Below, one piece after another: positions 54,601 to 63,196 of a stretch of DNA of 64,000 nucleotides. A program made the position numbers and the translations under genes. Location: positions 22,380,538-22,444,537 of the forward strand of contig OY365813.1 of NCBI GenBank assembly GCA_959347315.1. Reading direction: 5' to 3'. Numbering within the stretch: position 1 is the first letter of the stretch; every line of letters begins with the position of its first letter. Under the pieces are notes generated by a model. That model did no database searches. It was not told the origin of the DNA and saw only the letters and a list, made by a program, of their open reading frames with translations. The stretch is from Bimastos eiseni (Eukaryota; Annelida; Clitellata; Crassiclitellata; Lumbricidae).

Positions 54601-56851
54601 ATTCCGTTTTTAAGTCCCATTATGCGTTTGCTAGGCCTAATGATGCAATACTTACTAACGTATTTAACACGTGGTCCTTTCTAAACACTGGTCGTTTTAG
54701 ACAACCACCATCTTTGAATTAAATTTTGGCATCAATTACTTCTATTTGTTATTTTTATTTATTTATAACCTACAGACCAAATAGTTGTCGGTTTAAGCTG
54801 GGACTAATATTAGTCCCAGGTTTAAGATTACAAAATCATCCAGCGTACGCAGCACCCACGATGGCCATTTTATTTACGCGTTTGGCAATTTTTATAGCAC
54901 CTTTCTAATTTCTCCTGCATTCTAATCACTGTCAACAGCTAATCTGCAGAATTTGTCAATTTAACTCGCCTTTTACTAGGCATATGACCGGTTCCGGATG
55001 ATCCGACTCGAATCTGTCAACAACGCTGCACATTTTCGTCTGATAGCGACTTATACAGGCAGTTCAATTCAGTTTCTCTCTATAATCGAAACTTTTGACT
55101 ACGTAACACGACCTGTCAACTCCATTTCTCTCAACATAAAATAGTGGTTAGGCTATATCAGCTAGGTCACAGCACGCAGGCACCTCGAGCTTCGAACGAC
55201 GATATGGTGTCCTACTGTCCTATATCGAATGACTTTTTTTAACTTAGAAGCAGCACATAACAAAAAAACTTGCGCTTTGATTTTTTCATACGCCAGTGAA
55301 TAGGCCTGGGCCTATAGGCCTACTACGAATCTTGATACAGGTGCAAGTCCAAAGTCTGGATAAAGAAGGAAGGCGACGCTAGGTCGTAATGATCCTTGTT
55401 ATCACAGTGTCGTCAAAATGAAACTACTAATCTTGATACACACTAGGCCTAAGGTACTGACTAAAAATTTAGTTCATGCCTAGGCCTATAGATAGAAATG
55501 GAACTTGCTAGGGCACACGTGCGACACGACCTCGCCATAATTCACGACACGACCTCGTCATAAGCATGTTTCCTGAAGTGGCTTCCATTGACAGAGCTAC
55601 AGCGCGTGTGTGGAACACTTATCAGCCATCTGCTGACACTTAGTAAATGCAAATTCAAATCGCTTTAATGAACGACTCTGTTGTGATTTGCTATATATCG
55701 CAAGTTTAGGTGGAAATGGAAATACAAACGCAGTAGCCTAGTTACCATCTACCAATTTTCGACCAAAACGACAACCTCCTTAACAGTTACGCTGCCTCCC
55801 TGCTGACCTTCTGGAAACCGGAATCTGAAATCCCACAGACTATCCTATGGACAACCCCTCTGATTTTATGCAGCGTCATGAATAAGCTGGTGCCCTACGC
55901 TCAGCCTTCATGTGGCGCTTTAGAAATTTGAAGATTACGATACGATTATGATTGGTTAAAGCTTTATTGTTGCAACGAATTATCCATTAGGCTAAACCTT
56001 GACTGCACACAATTCAGCGGGCTATAGGTCAAATAATTGAAATCCTTGAATATTCGACATATTTCCAACTTCAGTTAGGCCTACGGCAGGCCTTTTCTCT
56101 ATTTAAAGGTCTAAGATTGAAACAATGGTTTAACATACATGAGCATTTTTATCTTGTTATTCTGCTTATTTGGAATAGGAATGGGGACAGACCTATTGCG
56201 GATGGGGAAGCGATGTGGACAGACATGGTAGTAATGGGGACATAGCCACTGATTCAACAGCGTTGTAGGCCTATTAGGCTATGAACGAATGTGAATTCTC
56301 TTGCGTCTCCTCCCCACCACTGAACTTTGGACAGAGTGGTTTGACCTGAGACTAATATGAACTGAAAAACTGGGTCATCTGCCTAGATTATACGTGTGAC
56401 TACATCCGGGACTTTTGCAGGATAAATTATCAGTCGCGTTTGTTTTTGTTAACGAAATAAAACGACTTAATATATAGAACTTGCAATATAGGCCTAAACA
56501 AAATGTGTTCAAACTTCAAATGTGGATTTTTTTATTGGAGTAGCACAAATTTAGAAGGACTTTTCGACGATTATGCGTTCAAAGTTACCCTCCTGAGTAA
56601 CCGGATGTGACGGGATGTCAGTTTGTTCGTCACAGACCTAAGATATCGCCCGCAGCGTATAAGAAAAGATGATCACTGATTGGTCGAGACGTTGCGGCTT
56701 CATGTGATCAACATCCATTGCATATAGTTCCAGATTTAACAGCGACTGTTTGCTAGAGTGGCAAAATATTTCCGCAGCTATTGTCAACAACAGATTTTGC
56801 GTTACCTTGAAATTTCTTAAGGTCGTCAGCCTTGATGACATCTTGGGTCAT
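44876..56851 (-). CDS. bco: Carotenoid cleavage oxygenase / RPE65-family enzyme (10 exons, complete)
   Basis: Iron-dependent enzyme of the BCO1/BCO2/RPE65/NinaB family, which splits carotenoids into retinal or apocarotenals, or isomerises retinyl esters (family knowledge). Ten exons join in phase to 1,602 bases, 533 residues, the usual family length. The ATG at 56851-56849 has an in-frame TGA upstream. The four iron-binding histidines are visible: ATAH (about 173), YYHHFG (about 235), VLHHVNTFE (306/307) and TCHGIF (about 525). Other family marks: [67 protein letters not shown]. The PDPCK motif common in vertebrate members is replaced by PDQRQC. Which subfamily it belongs to cannot be told from sequence alone. 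Its 3' end faces the nuclear receptor gene, about 6.3 kb away. Confidence 0.95.
45048..45455 (+). mobile_element. MITE family 1, left end lost, hAT MITE nested
   Basis: Matches other copies (acttaatata, tttagatgagctttcc, gcagcttcatatccctt). Interrupted by 45245-45386. Its left boundary lies next to the acceptor of oxygenase exon 10. Confidence 0.65.
45245..45386 (-). mobile_element. 142-bp hAT-type MITE with perfect 8-bp duplication
   Basis: Ends CAGGGGTGGCGATC and GATCGCCGCCTCTG are inverted repeats. AGACTATC flanks it on both sides (45237-45244 and 45387-45394), the 8-bp duplication expected of hAT transposition. Confidence 0.85.
45493..45604 (-). CDS. bco: Oxygenase exon 9
   Basis: Acceptor ACTTTAAGCAG; phase 0. 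Encodes [36 protein letters not shown]. Donor gtaaaa, phase 1. Confidence 0.93.
45785..46050 (+). repeat. Dispersed repeat E, copy 2
   Basis: See 44510-44735; contains ttccaaaatttcaggtt. In oxygenase intron 8. Confidence 0.45.
46280..46390 (-). mobile_element. LINE family A tail, reversed
   Basis: Contains acttctaaagcggcactcg and gtcagaggggttgtcc. It abuts oxygenase exon 8 on the intron side. Confidence 0.5.
46399..46496 (-). CDS. bco: Oxygenase exon 8
   Basis: Acceptor TTATGTACAG; phase 1. Encodes [20 protein letters not shown], equivalent to FPxINYxxFxGKxYRYxYG of the family. Too short to show as a long ORF. Donor gtgtgt, phase 0. Confidence 0.9.
46540..47530. other. Oxygenase intron 7, microsatellites
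   Basis: (AT)n at 46540-46567 and (TAA)n at 47460-47520, AT-rich in between. No exon seen. Confidence 0.6.
47545..48352 (+). pseudogene. Broken retroelement ORF with KRPDG motif
   Basis: In three shifting frames the plus strand reads [86 protein letters not shown] and [14 protein letters not shown]. These match a C-terminal domain I know from many invertebrate retroelement proteins; a PD-(D/E)xK-like nuclease is possible. At least two frameshifts and a stop break it, and it is antisense within oxygenase intron 7. Confidence 0.7.
48438..48612. repeat. Long TAA microsatellite
   Basis: Two (TAA)n blocks separated by a short ACAGCAACA insert, just after the retroelement fragment. Confidence 0.9.
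48796..48910 (-). CDS. bco: Oxygenase exon 7
   Basis: Acceptor GTAATCCAG; phase 0. Encodes [20 protein letters not shown], matching the family's YTSASA...DG stretch. Donor gtaagt, phase 1. Confidence 0.93.
49294..49572 (-). CDS. bco: Oxygenase exon 6: third iron histidine
   Basis: Acceptor TTTTTCAG; phase 0. Encodes [34 protein letters not shown] and [14 protein letters not shown]. Donor gtcagt. Confidence 0.95.
49695..49848 (-). mobile_element. hAT-type MITE, related to 45245-45386
   Basis: Begins CAGAAGGGGAAGCGATCC and ends GATCGCCACCTCTG. Same internal sequence (cttttacagagagggga). Confidence 0.65.
50352..50563 (-). CDS. bco: Oxygenase exon 5: second iron histidine
   Basis: Encodes [20 protein letters not shown] and [12 protein letters not shown], then [17 protein letters not shown]. 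The best join uses a GC donor (AAG before gcaata). A poor GT six bases... 9 bases downstream would add three residues. Confidence 0.92.
50718..50856 (+). mobile_element. hAT-type MITE, opposite orientation
   Basis: Begins CAGAGGCGGCGATC. Flanks CATACAGT and CACACAGT match at 7 of 8 bases. Confidence 0.75.
51555..51705 (-). CDS. bco: Oxygenase exon 4: first iron histidine
   Basis: Encodes [19 protein letters not shown] and [16 protein letters not shown]. The His of ATAH corresponds to RPE65 His180. Donor gtatca, phase 1. Confidence 0.94.
51725..51815 (-). mobile_element. LINE family A tail, reversed
   Basis: Contains acttctaaagcgccattcg and caccagcttatt. Confidence 0.5.
51945..52125 (+). mobile_element. 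LINE family B 3' end
   Basis: Frame fragments resemble a LINE ORF2 end; 3' tail with gggttgggagcgct and (GAAT)n. Related to 53233-53500. Confidence 0.5.
52126..53019. other. Rest of oxygenase intron 3
   Basis: AT-rich with scattered attgaaatt motifs at 52400-52870. No exon seen. Confidence 0.5.
53020..53167 (-). CDS. bco: Oxygenase exon 3
   Basis: Phase 2 join gives [17 protein letters not shown]. Encodes [19 protein letters not shown] and [11 protein letters not shown]. Donor gtaaac, phase 0. Confidence 0.92.
53233..53500 (+). mobile_element. LINE family B: ORF2 end and tail
   Basis: Reads [20 protein letters not shown], a LINE ORF2 C-terminal signature, then a tail with gttgggagcgctt and (GAAT)n as at 51945-52125. 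In oxygenase intron 2. Confidence 0.6.
53607..53883. mobile_element. hAT-like MITE nested in repeat D
   Basis: Ends CTAAGCCTGTCAA and TTGACAGCCTTAG are inverted; interior has CGGGTACCCG-type sequence. Flanks TGTGATAA and TGATATAA agree at 6 of 8. The interrupted host is a reversed repeat D. Confidence 0.6.
54050..54329 (-). CDS. bco: Oxygenase exon 2
   Basis: Encodes [33 protein letters not shown] and [15 protein letters not shown]. Acceptor is TTTAGAG in phase 1; the other nearby AG would give a stop. Ends phase 2 before gtatag. Confidence 0.93.
54798..54819. mobile_element. 22-bp palindromic minimal element with 7-bp duplication
   Basis: CTGGGACTAAT is followed directly by its exact reverse complement ATTAGTCCCAG. 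GTTTAAG flanks it on both sides (54791-54797 and 54820-54826). The arm equals the terminus of MITE family 1. Confidence 0.75.
55338..55432 (+). mobile_element. Dispersed short repeat D
   Basis: Matches other copies (ctggataaagaaggaaggc; cgacgctaggtcgtaatgat). In oxygenase intron 1. Confidence 0.5.
55755..55950 (+). mobile_element. LINE family A 3' UTR
   Basis: Matches 2820-2990 (ctggaaaccg; ctatggacaacccctctga; ggtgccctacgctc). Confidence 0.55.
56346..56733 (+). mobile_element. MITE family 1, nearly full-length (about 388 bp)
   Basis: Begins CTGAGACTAATATG and ends CATATAGTTCCAG. Flanks GTTTGAC and ATTTAAC match at 5 of 7, both differences being transitions. In oxygenase intron 1, 72 bases from exon 1. 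Confidence 0.7.
56806..56851 (-). CDS. bco: Oxygenase exon 1: start codon
   Basis: Encodes [15 protein letters not shown]. Phase 1 donor gtaacg. Upstream in-frame TGA supports this as the true start. A MITE ends 72 bases inside the following intron. Confidence 0.75.
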
Positions 56852-57429
56852 AGCGACTCCGGTAAACGCCACGTGTCATCGTTTAGGACCTGATTTCTAA
56901 GATGCAATTAAAAGAAATCCAATACCCATTTTCACGAAAGTTATTCATCAAACAAAAAAAGACTTAACATTTTCTATTAAAAGGAAGCCATTTAGAATCT
57001 GTGAGTGAATTTACAATCACAAGAGTCACCAATTGCCTCTGAAAACTATATCGTTTCGACAGCCAATTTGAATCGAGAAAAAAAATGAGAGCTTACCTTG
57101 TGTACGTTTAGGCTACGTGAAAAGGGTCAAGATTATCGATTCTAGTTTTGGAGAAGCGTGACTGAAATGGGTTGGGCTAAAATCATTGATTTCGTGTAAG
57201 CCTATTTTAGATGTCCATATCATCTTCTATCAACGCACTTCAATTATATAGTTCAAGTCAATTGAAATTAAAGTGAAATGACAATTTATTTAGTTTCTTC
57301 ACGACTTTATAAAAAGGGCCAGATCGCTGGTACTACTTTTGAAGCCCGACAATGACGCATAGAGCGCATTAATACATCGTTATCAGTATCTGAACCATAA
57401 TAGGCCTACGTTGCTAGCCATTGTATAAC

Positions 57430-57755
57430 CAGCGTTTCCCAAACTGTGTTCCGCGGAACCTAGGTGAAGACAAAGGTTACGTGAAAAACTTTCAGTTTTA
57501 ACAAATTAAGGTTTTTACTTCAAATCCGTGTATTACTTTACAACCAAGAGAATTAATTTGTCATTGTCATCGATATTTGTGTTGTTATTAATCTAATCTA
57601 GGTCTAAACCTATATGCCTAATTGTATGCATTCTTGTGCATACACCAGAATGTTTAGTTGTGTCTGGGACTAATATTAGTCCCAGGTTGTGTACAGCTTA
57701 GGGGTTCCGCCCAAAAAAGTTAGAGTCAAAAGGGTTCTACGGTTGGGAAACGCTG
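57430..57755. mobile_element. hAT-like MITE carrying the second palindrome
   Basis: Ends CAGCGTTTCCCAAAC and GTTGGGAAACGCTG are near-perfect inverted repeats typical of hAT tips. The 22-bp element at 57664-57685 is inside. Flanking duplication is imperfect. Confidence 0.65.
57664..57685. mobile_element. Second 22-bp palindromic minimal element
   Basis: Same two 11-bp arms as at 54798. Flanked by GTTGTGT on both sides (57657-57663 and 57686-57692), a duplication different from the first locus, so the two are independent insertions. Confidence 0.75.
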
Positions 57756-57970
57756 GTTTATAGTATATACTAACTGCAATATGTAGTAGTTGATAAAACT
57801 AGACGGTACGGGTACCCATTTACTAAGTTGCTTTAGATGTCACCAAACTTTACCTGGTGATCCTTGCACCGAAAATATTAAACGGCGCTTACATTCTAAG
57901 ATATATAATATAGATTGCCTCAAAATAATTTTACAACGATTCAAAAATAAATTATAGATATTTTAAAGTT

Positions 57971-58240
57971 CTACCTAATATGGAAGGGATATGAAGCTAA
58001 CGAAAACTGGATCATTGACCTAGATTATGCCTGTGACTACATCCGGGACTTTTGGAGTACAAATCAGCAGTCGAGCTTAACTTAGTACGTAGAACTTGCA
58101 ATATAAATAAGTTAAAAGAAGATTTTTGACTGAAGTAGCATTATTTTAGATGATCTGTTCGGTGATAATACGTTTAAATTTACTCCTCCGAATACCCGGA
58201 TGTCAGTTTTTTCATTATATAGCCTATCAAAGACATTGTC
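57971..58240 (+). mobile_element. MITE family 1, right end lost
   Basis: Begins CTACCTAATATGGAAGGG; internal matches (gactacatccgggactttt; gaatacccggatgtcag). Confidence 0.6.
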
Positions 58241-59773
58241 TGTTTCCATGTGATGTATTTTATAGCGCAGTATTAAACTTATTGATATCCCACTTATAAT
58301 TTCGATTATTATTATTATTAATTTGGTTGCTTTTAATGGCACGTTATCTTTGACCTCTGAAGATGAGGCCTGACAACTATTTTAATAATAATCTCAAAGT
58401 CCTTGGGGAAAGAAGTACCTCATGGCATTAAAAATAATAATAGGCCTGATTTTAAAAATAATATAGTGTACATTATAAGGAGCTTTATTTATTGGGACGC
58501 GGTAGTGGACCTGTATGTTCTGTGCCTTGTAACCGAAGGGTGGCATGTTCCAAACTCCCCCAAGCCAATGTGTTGTAAACATTTTTGGATCCCCAGACTA
58601 TATGACTGCTTTGCATTCAACATGTACAATATTGTACATAAACCTGATAAGTGTTTGCAAGGTTCTGACCTGGACCTAACATTCTAATCTGACCCAATTA
58701 CAAAACATGGGATGGTTAAGCTTTTAAGCAATGGTGCTTTATCTGCATAGACAAAAGGCACATTCCGCATAGCAAATAAAACAAACACTGTTCACGTGGA
58801 CCTGAACGCTATACGCTATGTAGACGTCTAATTTAACCAGCGCCGCCACCTAGCGAAAGAAGGACTAAGTCAACCTTACGGGGATATGGGTTACGAAGAA
58901 CGTATTGGAAAATTTTCATATTGCCAGAGCGTTCCGTTCGTGAGCTATTCCATTCTTAGGATAGAAATAAAAATGTTGGCTTAGATTAAGATTTACGAGT
59001 AAGATTAGTACAAGAGGATTGTGACCTATTATAATGATTCTGGAGACCGGACGCTGACCTTCCTCGGGCTACCCTAGTGACAACCCAATTGATATGACGC
59101 ACGCTCGTGAACAAGCTGCTGCCTGCGCTTGACTTTCAAGTGGCAATTTAGAAGTTTGGAGATTACGGTTCTCTATGATATGGTACCCATACGGAAGGAT
59201 TTTCATGTGGGGTGACACCATGAGTGACCGCACTGGGTGACACCAACCATAGTGACGCCACTGTAGGTTGTGCTTCACATTTTAGAGAATGATATACGAA
59301 GCTTACATGCAAGTAAGCGTTTATTAAATTGAAGCTTTTTACATAGCTTTTATTCAATCTAATTCTTTGTCAATATATATATATATATATATATGTCAAA
59401 ATGCAAAACAGTAAAATAACTATCAGCAGTTGCAATGGCGACTGATACATGTGTGATGTAGACATCCGCAGAGGGGGAGGGGAGGGTTAATTAAATGCGG
59501 ACTACTGCGGAAAAAGGGGTTGATAAAAGTATGATTTTGCGGACGTCCTTTATGTACGACCCTTAAACCAATTGTCTATCTTGTCCCATGCATGGTATGT
59601 TCCAGTAAGATTGTCATTGACGTAAACTTGTCCAATTTGGAGGTGTTGTGCTTCAAAACTGTTTCCTCTGCCTGCCATACAAAACAGCAATCAATTCGAA
59701 ATAAAATCCGGCTCAATCACATAAAAAACCTTCAACTGAAACAAAGACCTACTCCCACACAACCCAGAGAGAG

Positions 59774-59807
<34 letters not shown>

Positions 59808-59869
59808 AGATCTTTCCTTTCAACATCCCCAGCTAAAAGACGATCCACATAAGACCGCAGCTCGCACGA
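58241..59869. other. Intergenic DNA between oxygenase and orphan exon
   Basis: LINE family A tail at about 59035-59170, (AT)n at 59376-59395 and (CAGA)n at 59780-59808. No gene recognised. Confidence 0.5.
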
Positions 59870-60559
59870 CTAAAACATGATCTGCAGTCCCAGATACGGT
59901 GCCACTCCCATAATCGCTGCATATGCATGTCCCATGGCCTGCGCCAAGTCCGGCCTCGTCACAACAAGCTTCGCGACGGCCGTGGACCCGATCTCCCCAC
60001 TCGAGGACAACTCCGATACAGACGCACTCCTCTCGATCTTATCACGCACGAAACTGCTGCTGCAGTCTTTGAGCGCGGCGAACAGCGGGGCCGAGAGATA
60101 GCGCAGGTCCGGGTCGAAACGCTCCGTATGGGACAGGATCTGCTTGGTCTCCGCGTCGGCAAAACGCGCCCTAACCGGTGCAGCGAAATCGGCGAAACTG
60201 AGGGTGCTATCGAGGAGCAGAACAACGTAGTAGCTGATCGCGGGATAGATGTCGCAGTACACTCCGAGCGTCCGCGCCTTCGACTTGTTGTACAGCCCGG
60301 TGACTGCGGAGAAGAAGAAGAGGCAGCTGGGACTGGCGACCGCACGGATGATGTCGTCTGAGTCCTGTCGCCATTGGTGAATGCTGTTCCAGGCGGCGTC
60401 GAGCGCACCAGTGCCGTTCTTGCGCCAGATGACACGGAACGCCTCCACGCGCCGCCTTGCCTGGAAGACGTGAGGTCGGATGACGTGCTCGACCAGCGCG
60501 TTCCGGATCTGGATGTTGTCGAGGCTGTTGAGGGGGAGCGACGCGGGGCCGCCAACCGG
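59870..60559 (-). CDS. Last exon of an unrecognised gene
   Basis: An open frame of 229 residues plus TAG begins right after a good acceptor (CTCCTTTCAG) and is GC-rich with coding-like third positions. It reads PVGGPASLPLNSLDNIQIRN, VFQARRRVEAFRVIWRKNG, then two hydrophobic stretches (SPSCLFFFSAVTGLY and IYPAISYYVVLLLD) and a hydrophobic C-terminus (YAAIMGVAPYLGLQIMF). These could be membrane segments or buried helices. I do not recognise the family. No start or upstream exon was found between it and the zinc-finger exon, so the 5' part is either in short exons I missed or further away. Confidence 0.7.
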   Translation of the reverse strand, partial: PVGGPASLPLNSLDNIQIRNALVEHVIRPHVFQARRRVEAFRVIWRKNGTGALDAAWNSIHQWRQDSDDIIRAVASPSCLFFFSAVTGLYNKSKARTLGVYCDIYPAISYYVVLLLDSTLSFADFAAPVRARFADAETKQILSHTERFDPDLRYLSAPLFAALKDCSSSFVRDKIERSASVSELSSSGEIGSTAVAKLVVTRPDLAQAMGHAYAAIMGVAPYLGLQIMF

Positions 60560-60769
60560 CTGAAAGGAGAGAACAACGACTCAGAGATATGAGAACGAAA
60601 ACGCATCTCAGAAGCACCGACAGAAATTCGGGCCTGTATGAAGAGCAGTCCAGGGCCTTGTAACTATCAGTGAAAAGCAACTTTTCCTGATTTCCTGGCA
60701 GCAATATCGTTTATAGTACCCTCTTAAGACAATTTTGAGCCCCACTCCCTAAAAATCGCAGGTCCCTGG

Positions 60770-60896
60770 CAGGGGCGGCGATCCCGGGGAGTGAGGGAAA
60801 AGTACACCCCACAAACAGGGCACGTTATATGTGTGTCCCCCCACATTTCCTACCCCTCTCATTGGGTGTCCCCCACCTGTCAAACGAGATCGCCAT
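60770..60896 (-). mobile_element. hAT-type MITE, fourth copy
   Basis: Begins CAGGGGCGGCGATC and ends GATCGCCATATCTG. Flanks agree at 6 of 8 bases. Confidence 0.65.
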
Positions 60897-61040
60897 ATCT
60901 GATCACTGGCCCTCTATACGGGTGTGCCGGAAGGATCTCAACACTAATGTAAAATAGTCGCTTGTGACGACATTTCACATCATATAGGCTAGCACAGTAG
61001 ATAGGCCTATATCTGAATAATATCTTGAAGGAGTATTGTT

Positions 61041-61046
61041 TTTTTA
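61041..61046 (-). promoter_or_regulatory. Possible polyadenylation signal of the zinc-finger gene
   Basis: AATAAAAA on the minus strand, about 1.8 kb past the zinc-finger stop, at the end of an AT-rich non-repetitive stretch that looks like a 3' UTR. Confidence 0.2.
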
Positions 61047-62815
61047 TTGAAATAGGGCGCTATATAAATGCAAAATTAATTAACGTACATTACATACAAT
61101 AGAAACATCCACACGGGAAATACTAATTGCAAGAAATCTATTACAAAATCTGCAATTCGTTGACTAACATCAGATCCACAGAAACTCAGACACAAAAACA
61201 AGTATATTATATAGCTCCTCTGAACAGCGTTTAATTTGGAATGTACAGAAAACGGCTCATCGCAAGCGCATTCCACTGTCCAGAGTTGCAACACTTTGAA
61301 CAGTTATCAGAACAGAGAGCAATCATCTCTGAACAATTACATAAACAAACAACCTACCAGGACTATACCGACACTAAGCTAAACATTCCCAAATATGACA
61401 TAAAACAAATTTATAACCAAAACGCTGGTTGCTTGCGAGAAGATCTCAATGCAAGTGACATGAACATTGCACAAACTGAAAATCATAAATTCTACCACTG
61501 TCCAAACTGTATCAAATCTAATAAGCTCTAACACTGGGGAACTTTAGAACGGAATCAAACGAACAATATGTACTTGAGTTTGTGACATTTTCATTTCGGA
61601 AACCGCACAAAATTTGTGTTGTACAAACAATTACATACAGTCAAATTTACCCAAGAGTTGCAGTTCACAAGCTGACAAAAGAAAGAACAAGACGTAAGTG
61701 GAAATTTAAGTTTTATACACCAGTAGAACTGGCAAACAGACGAGTACCATTGACATACCCATAGTAACACCCATCACAAACTTCAACATAATACACTGCT
61801 TAATATAAATTTCATTAGGCGTCAAAATAGAATAATGATATAAGAAAACTCATTGCAAATGGCTCCCTACTTGACAAATCTATCAAAGGAAGCATGCTAA
61901 GAGATAATGAACAAAAGACCTTGGACAAAAGATTTGATAATTCTAAATGCACGATGGTCACATAGACAGGGCCGAAAACGTACTGATTAATTCAAGCCTG
62001 AATGGGGAGAGAAAGAGAGAGAGAGAAAGTCACAGACAGACAGAGAGAAATAGAGAACTGCATCATGTTGTTCCACCGATAATATTACTAAAATGCTGAA
62101 GTCCTTTACAGAACGAAACTTGCACAACACAGAGACATCGAGAAAACATAAATAACATGAGAAATAATTAACGAATAAGCGACAAATGTATAAAATCTCA
62201 GAGAAACGAACATTGGCAATATTTCTGGCATCGACTTCAAGCAGAAAAAAAATGACAGTCAAAAACAGCCTTATAAAACTGTTCAAAACACTCTACAATT
62301 ATATTGCAAAAAATGTTTTCTTCGGCAGTTCTAATAGCGAAAGAAACTGTTTGATCATCAAAAAACCTGCACTGTTCAGTCACACGCAAAATGAACCACA
62401 CAGCTAAATCGGATGTAACACGAGGAAAGGACGAGCACTGGCTACGTCAACAGCAAACACCACTATTAGTTCTAGCAATACTTAGACGCAACATCTTTCG
62501 TGTACTACCTAAGGTAACTCCAAAAACGGTGGAAACTATCGCCCTGCAGGGTCGTTGTCAACTGCCGGAAACAGAGCGAATCCGAAACACCAGGCCCACC
62601 CTTAACATCGTAAAGTAGAGACCGCCCCGCCGAGTGTAAACATCAAGTTACAATACCGTTTTGTACTAGTACTAAACTCAGAATCGTGCATATTCTACTA
62701 CATCTCCAAACGATCGATGACTTCCCAACTAGAAATCTACGGGAACTGAGTAAACAGCGAGATCTTCTTGAGACAGAACCCCAATTCCGTCGCAGCCGCG
62801 ACCACGCGATCAACG
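61047..62815 (-). other. AT-rich DNA, probably 3' UTR of the zinc-finger gene
   Basis: Non-repetitive, AT-rich, short random frames on both strands. Position directly after the zinc-finger stop suggests a long 3' UTR, but this is inference. Confidence 0.3.
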
Positions 62816-63196
62816 CTAGGTGGCACCACTAGGAGCAACGACATTATGAACGAGGTTTTCATGGTTCCAGAGACTCGCCATGCGGTAGAAGACGCGGCCG
62901 CACTCTGGGTATCGACACATGAACGACATCTGACTGATAACGCCGAACCTGCGACCGTGCTTCTCTCGTTGGTGTCGATACAGATGGTAACTGTGACAGA
63001 ACGTCTTGCCACAGTCCGGATACTGGCAGACGACGGTCTTGACAGTGGAGCCGCCACGCGATCGCCTGAAGGTGGAGACGGTGCCGCCCTGTCGGAGCGC
63101 GACAGCGGTGGTGTCATCGTGACTCGAGGCGGCGTCGTGTCCTAGCGTCGACTGCGCCGGAGTTGTCGCTCGACGTTCGAATTTGGCGTAAGTCCA
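62816..63196 (-). CDS. Last exon of a C2H2 zinc-finger protein
   Basis: Begins after acceptor TTCTTCCAG in phase 0 and runs 126 residues to TAG. Two C2H2 fingers are visible: C57-x4-C62-x12-H75-x4-H80 and C94-x4-C99-x12-H112-x4-H117, both beginning CxYPxCG(K/R)xF. The linker is not the canonical TGEKP, so the pair may bind DNA, RNA or protein. The upstream half is Ser/Thr and Arg rich. The 5' exons lie beyond the window. No usable donor is seen before the stop, so it is probably a terminal exon, with an AT-rich 3' UTR below it. Confidence 0.75.
   Translation of the reverse strand, partial: WTYAKFERRATTPAQSTLGHDAASSHDDTTAVALRQGGTVSTFRRSRGGSTVKTVVCQYPDCGKTFCHSYHLYRHQREKHGRRFGVISQMSFMCRYPECGRVFYRMASLWNHENLVHNVVAPSGAT

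Noticed and set aside
59927..60704. Other frames over the orphan terminal exon
   Set aside because: Composition shadows. The chosen frame alone starts at a strong acceptor and stops cleanly.
61241..61531. 96-residue plus-strand frame with CPNC
   Set aside because: AT-rich, no known domain, lies in the likely 3' UTR of the zinc-finger gene.
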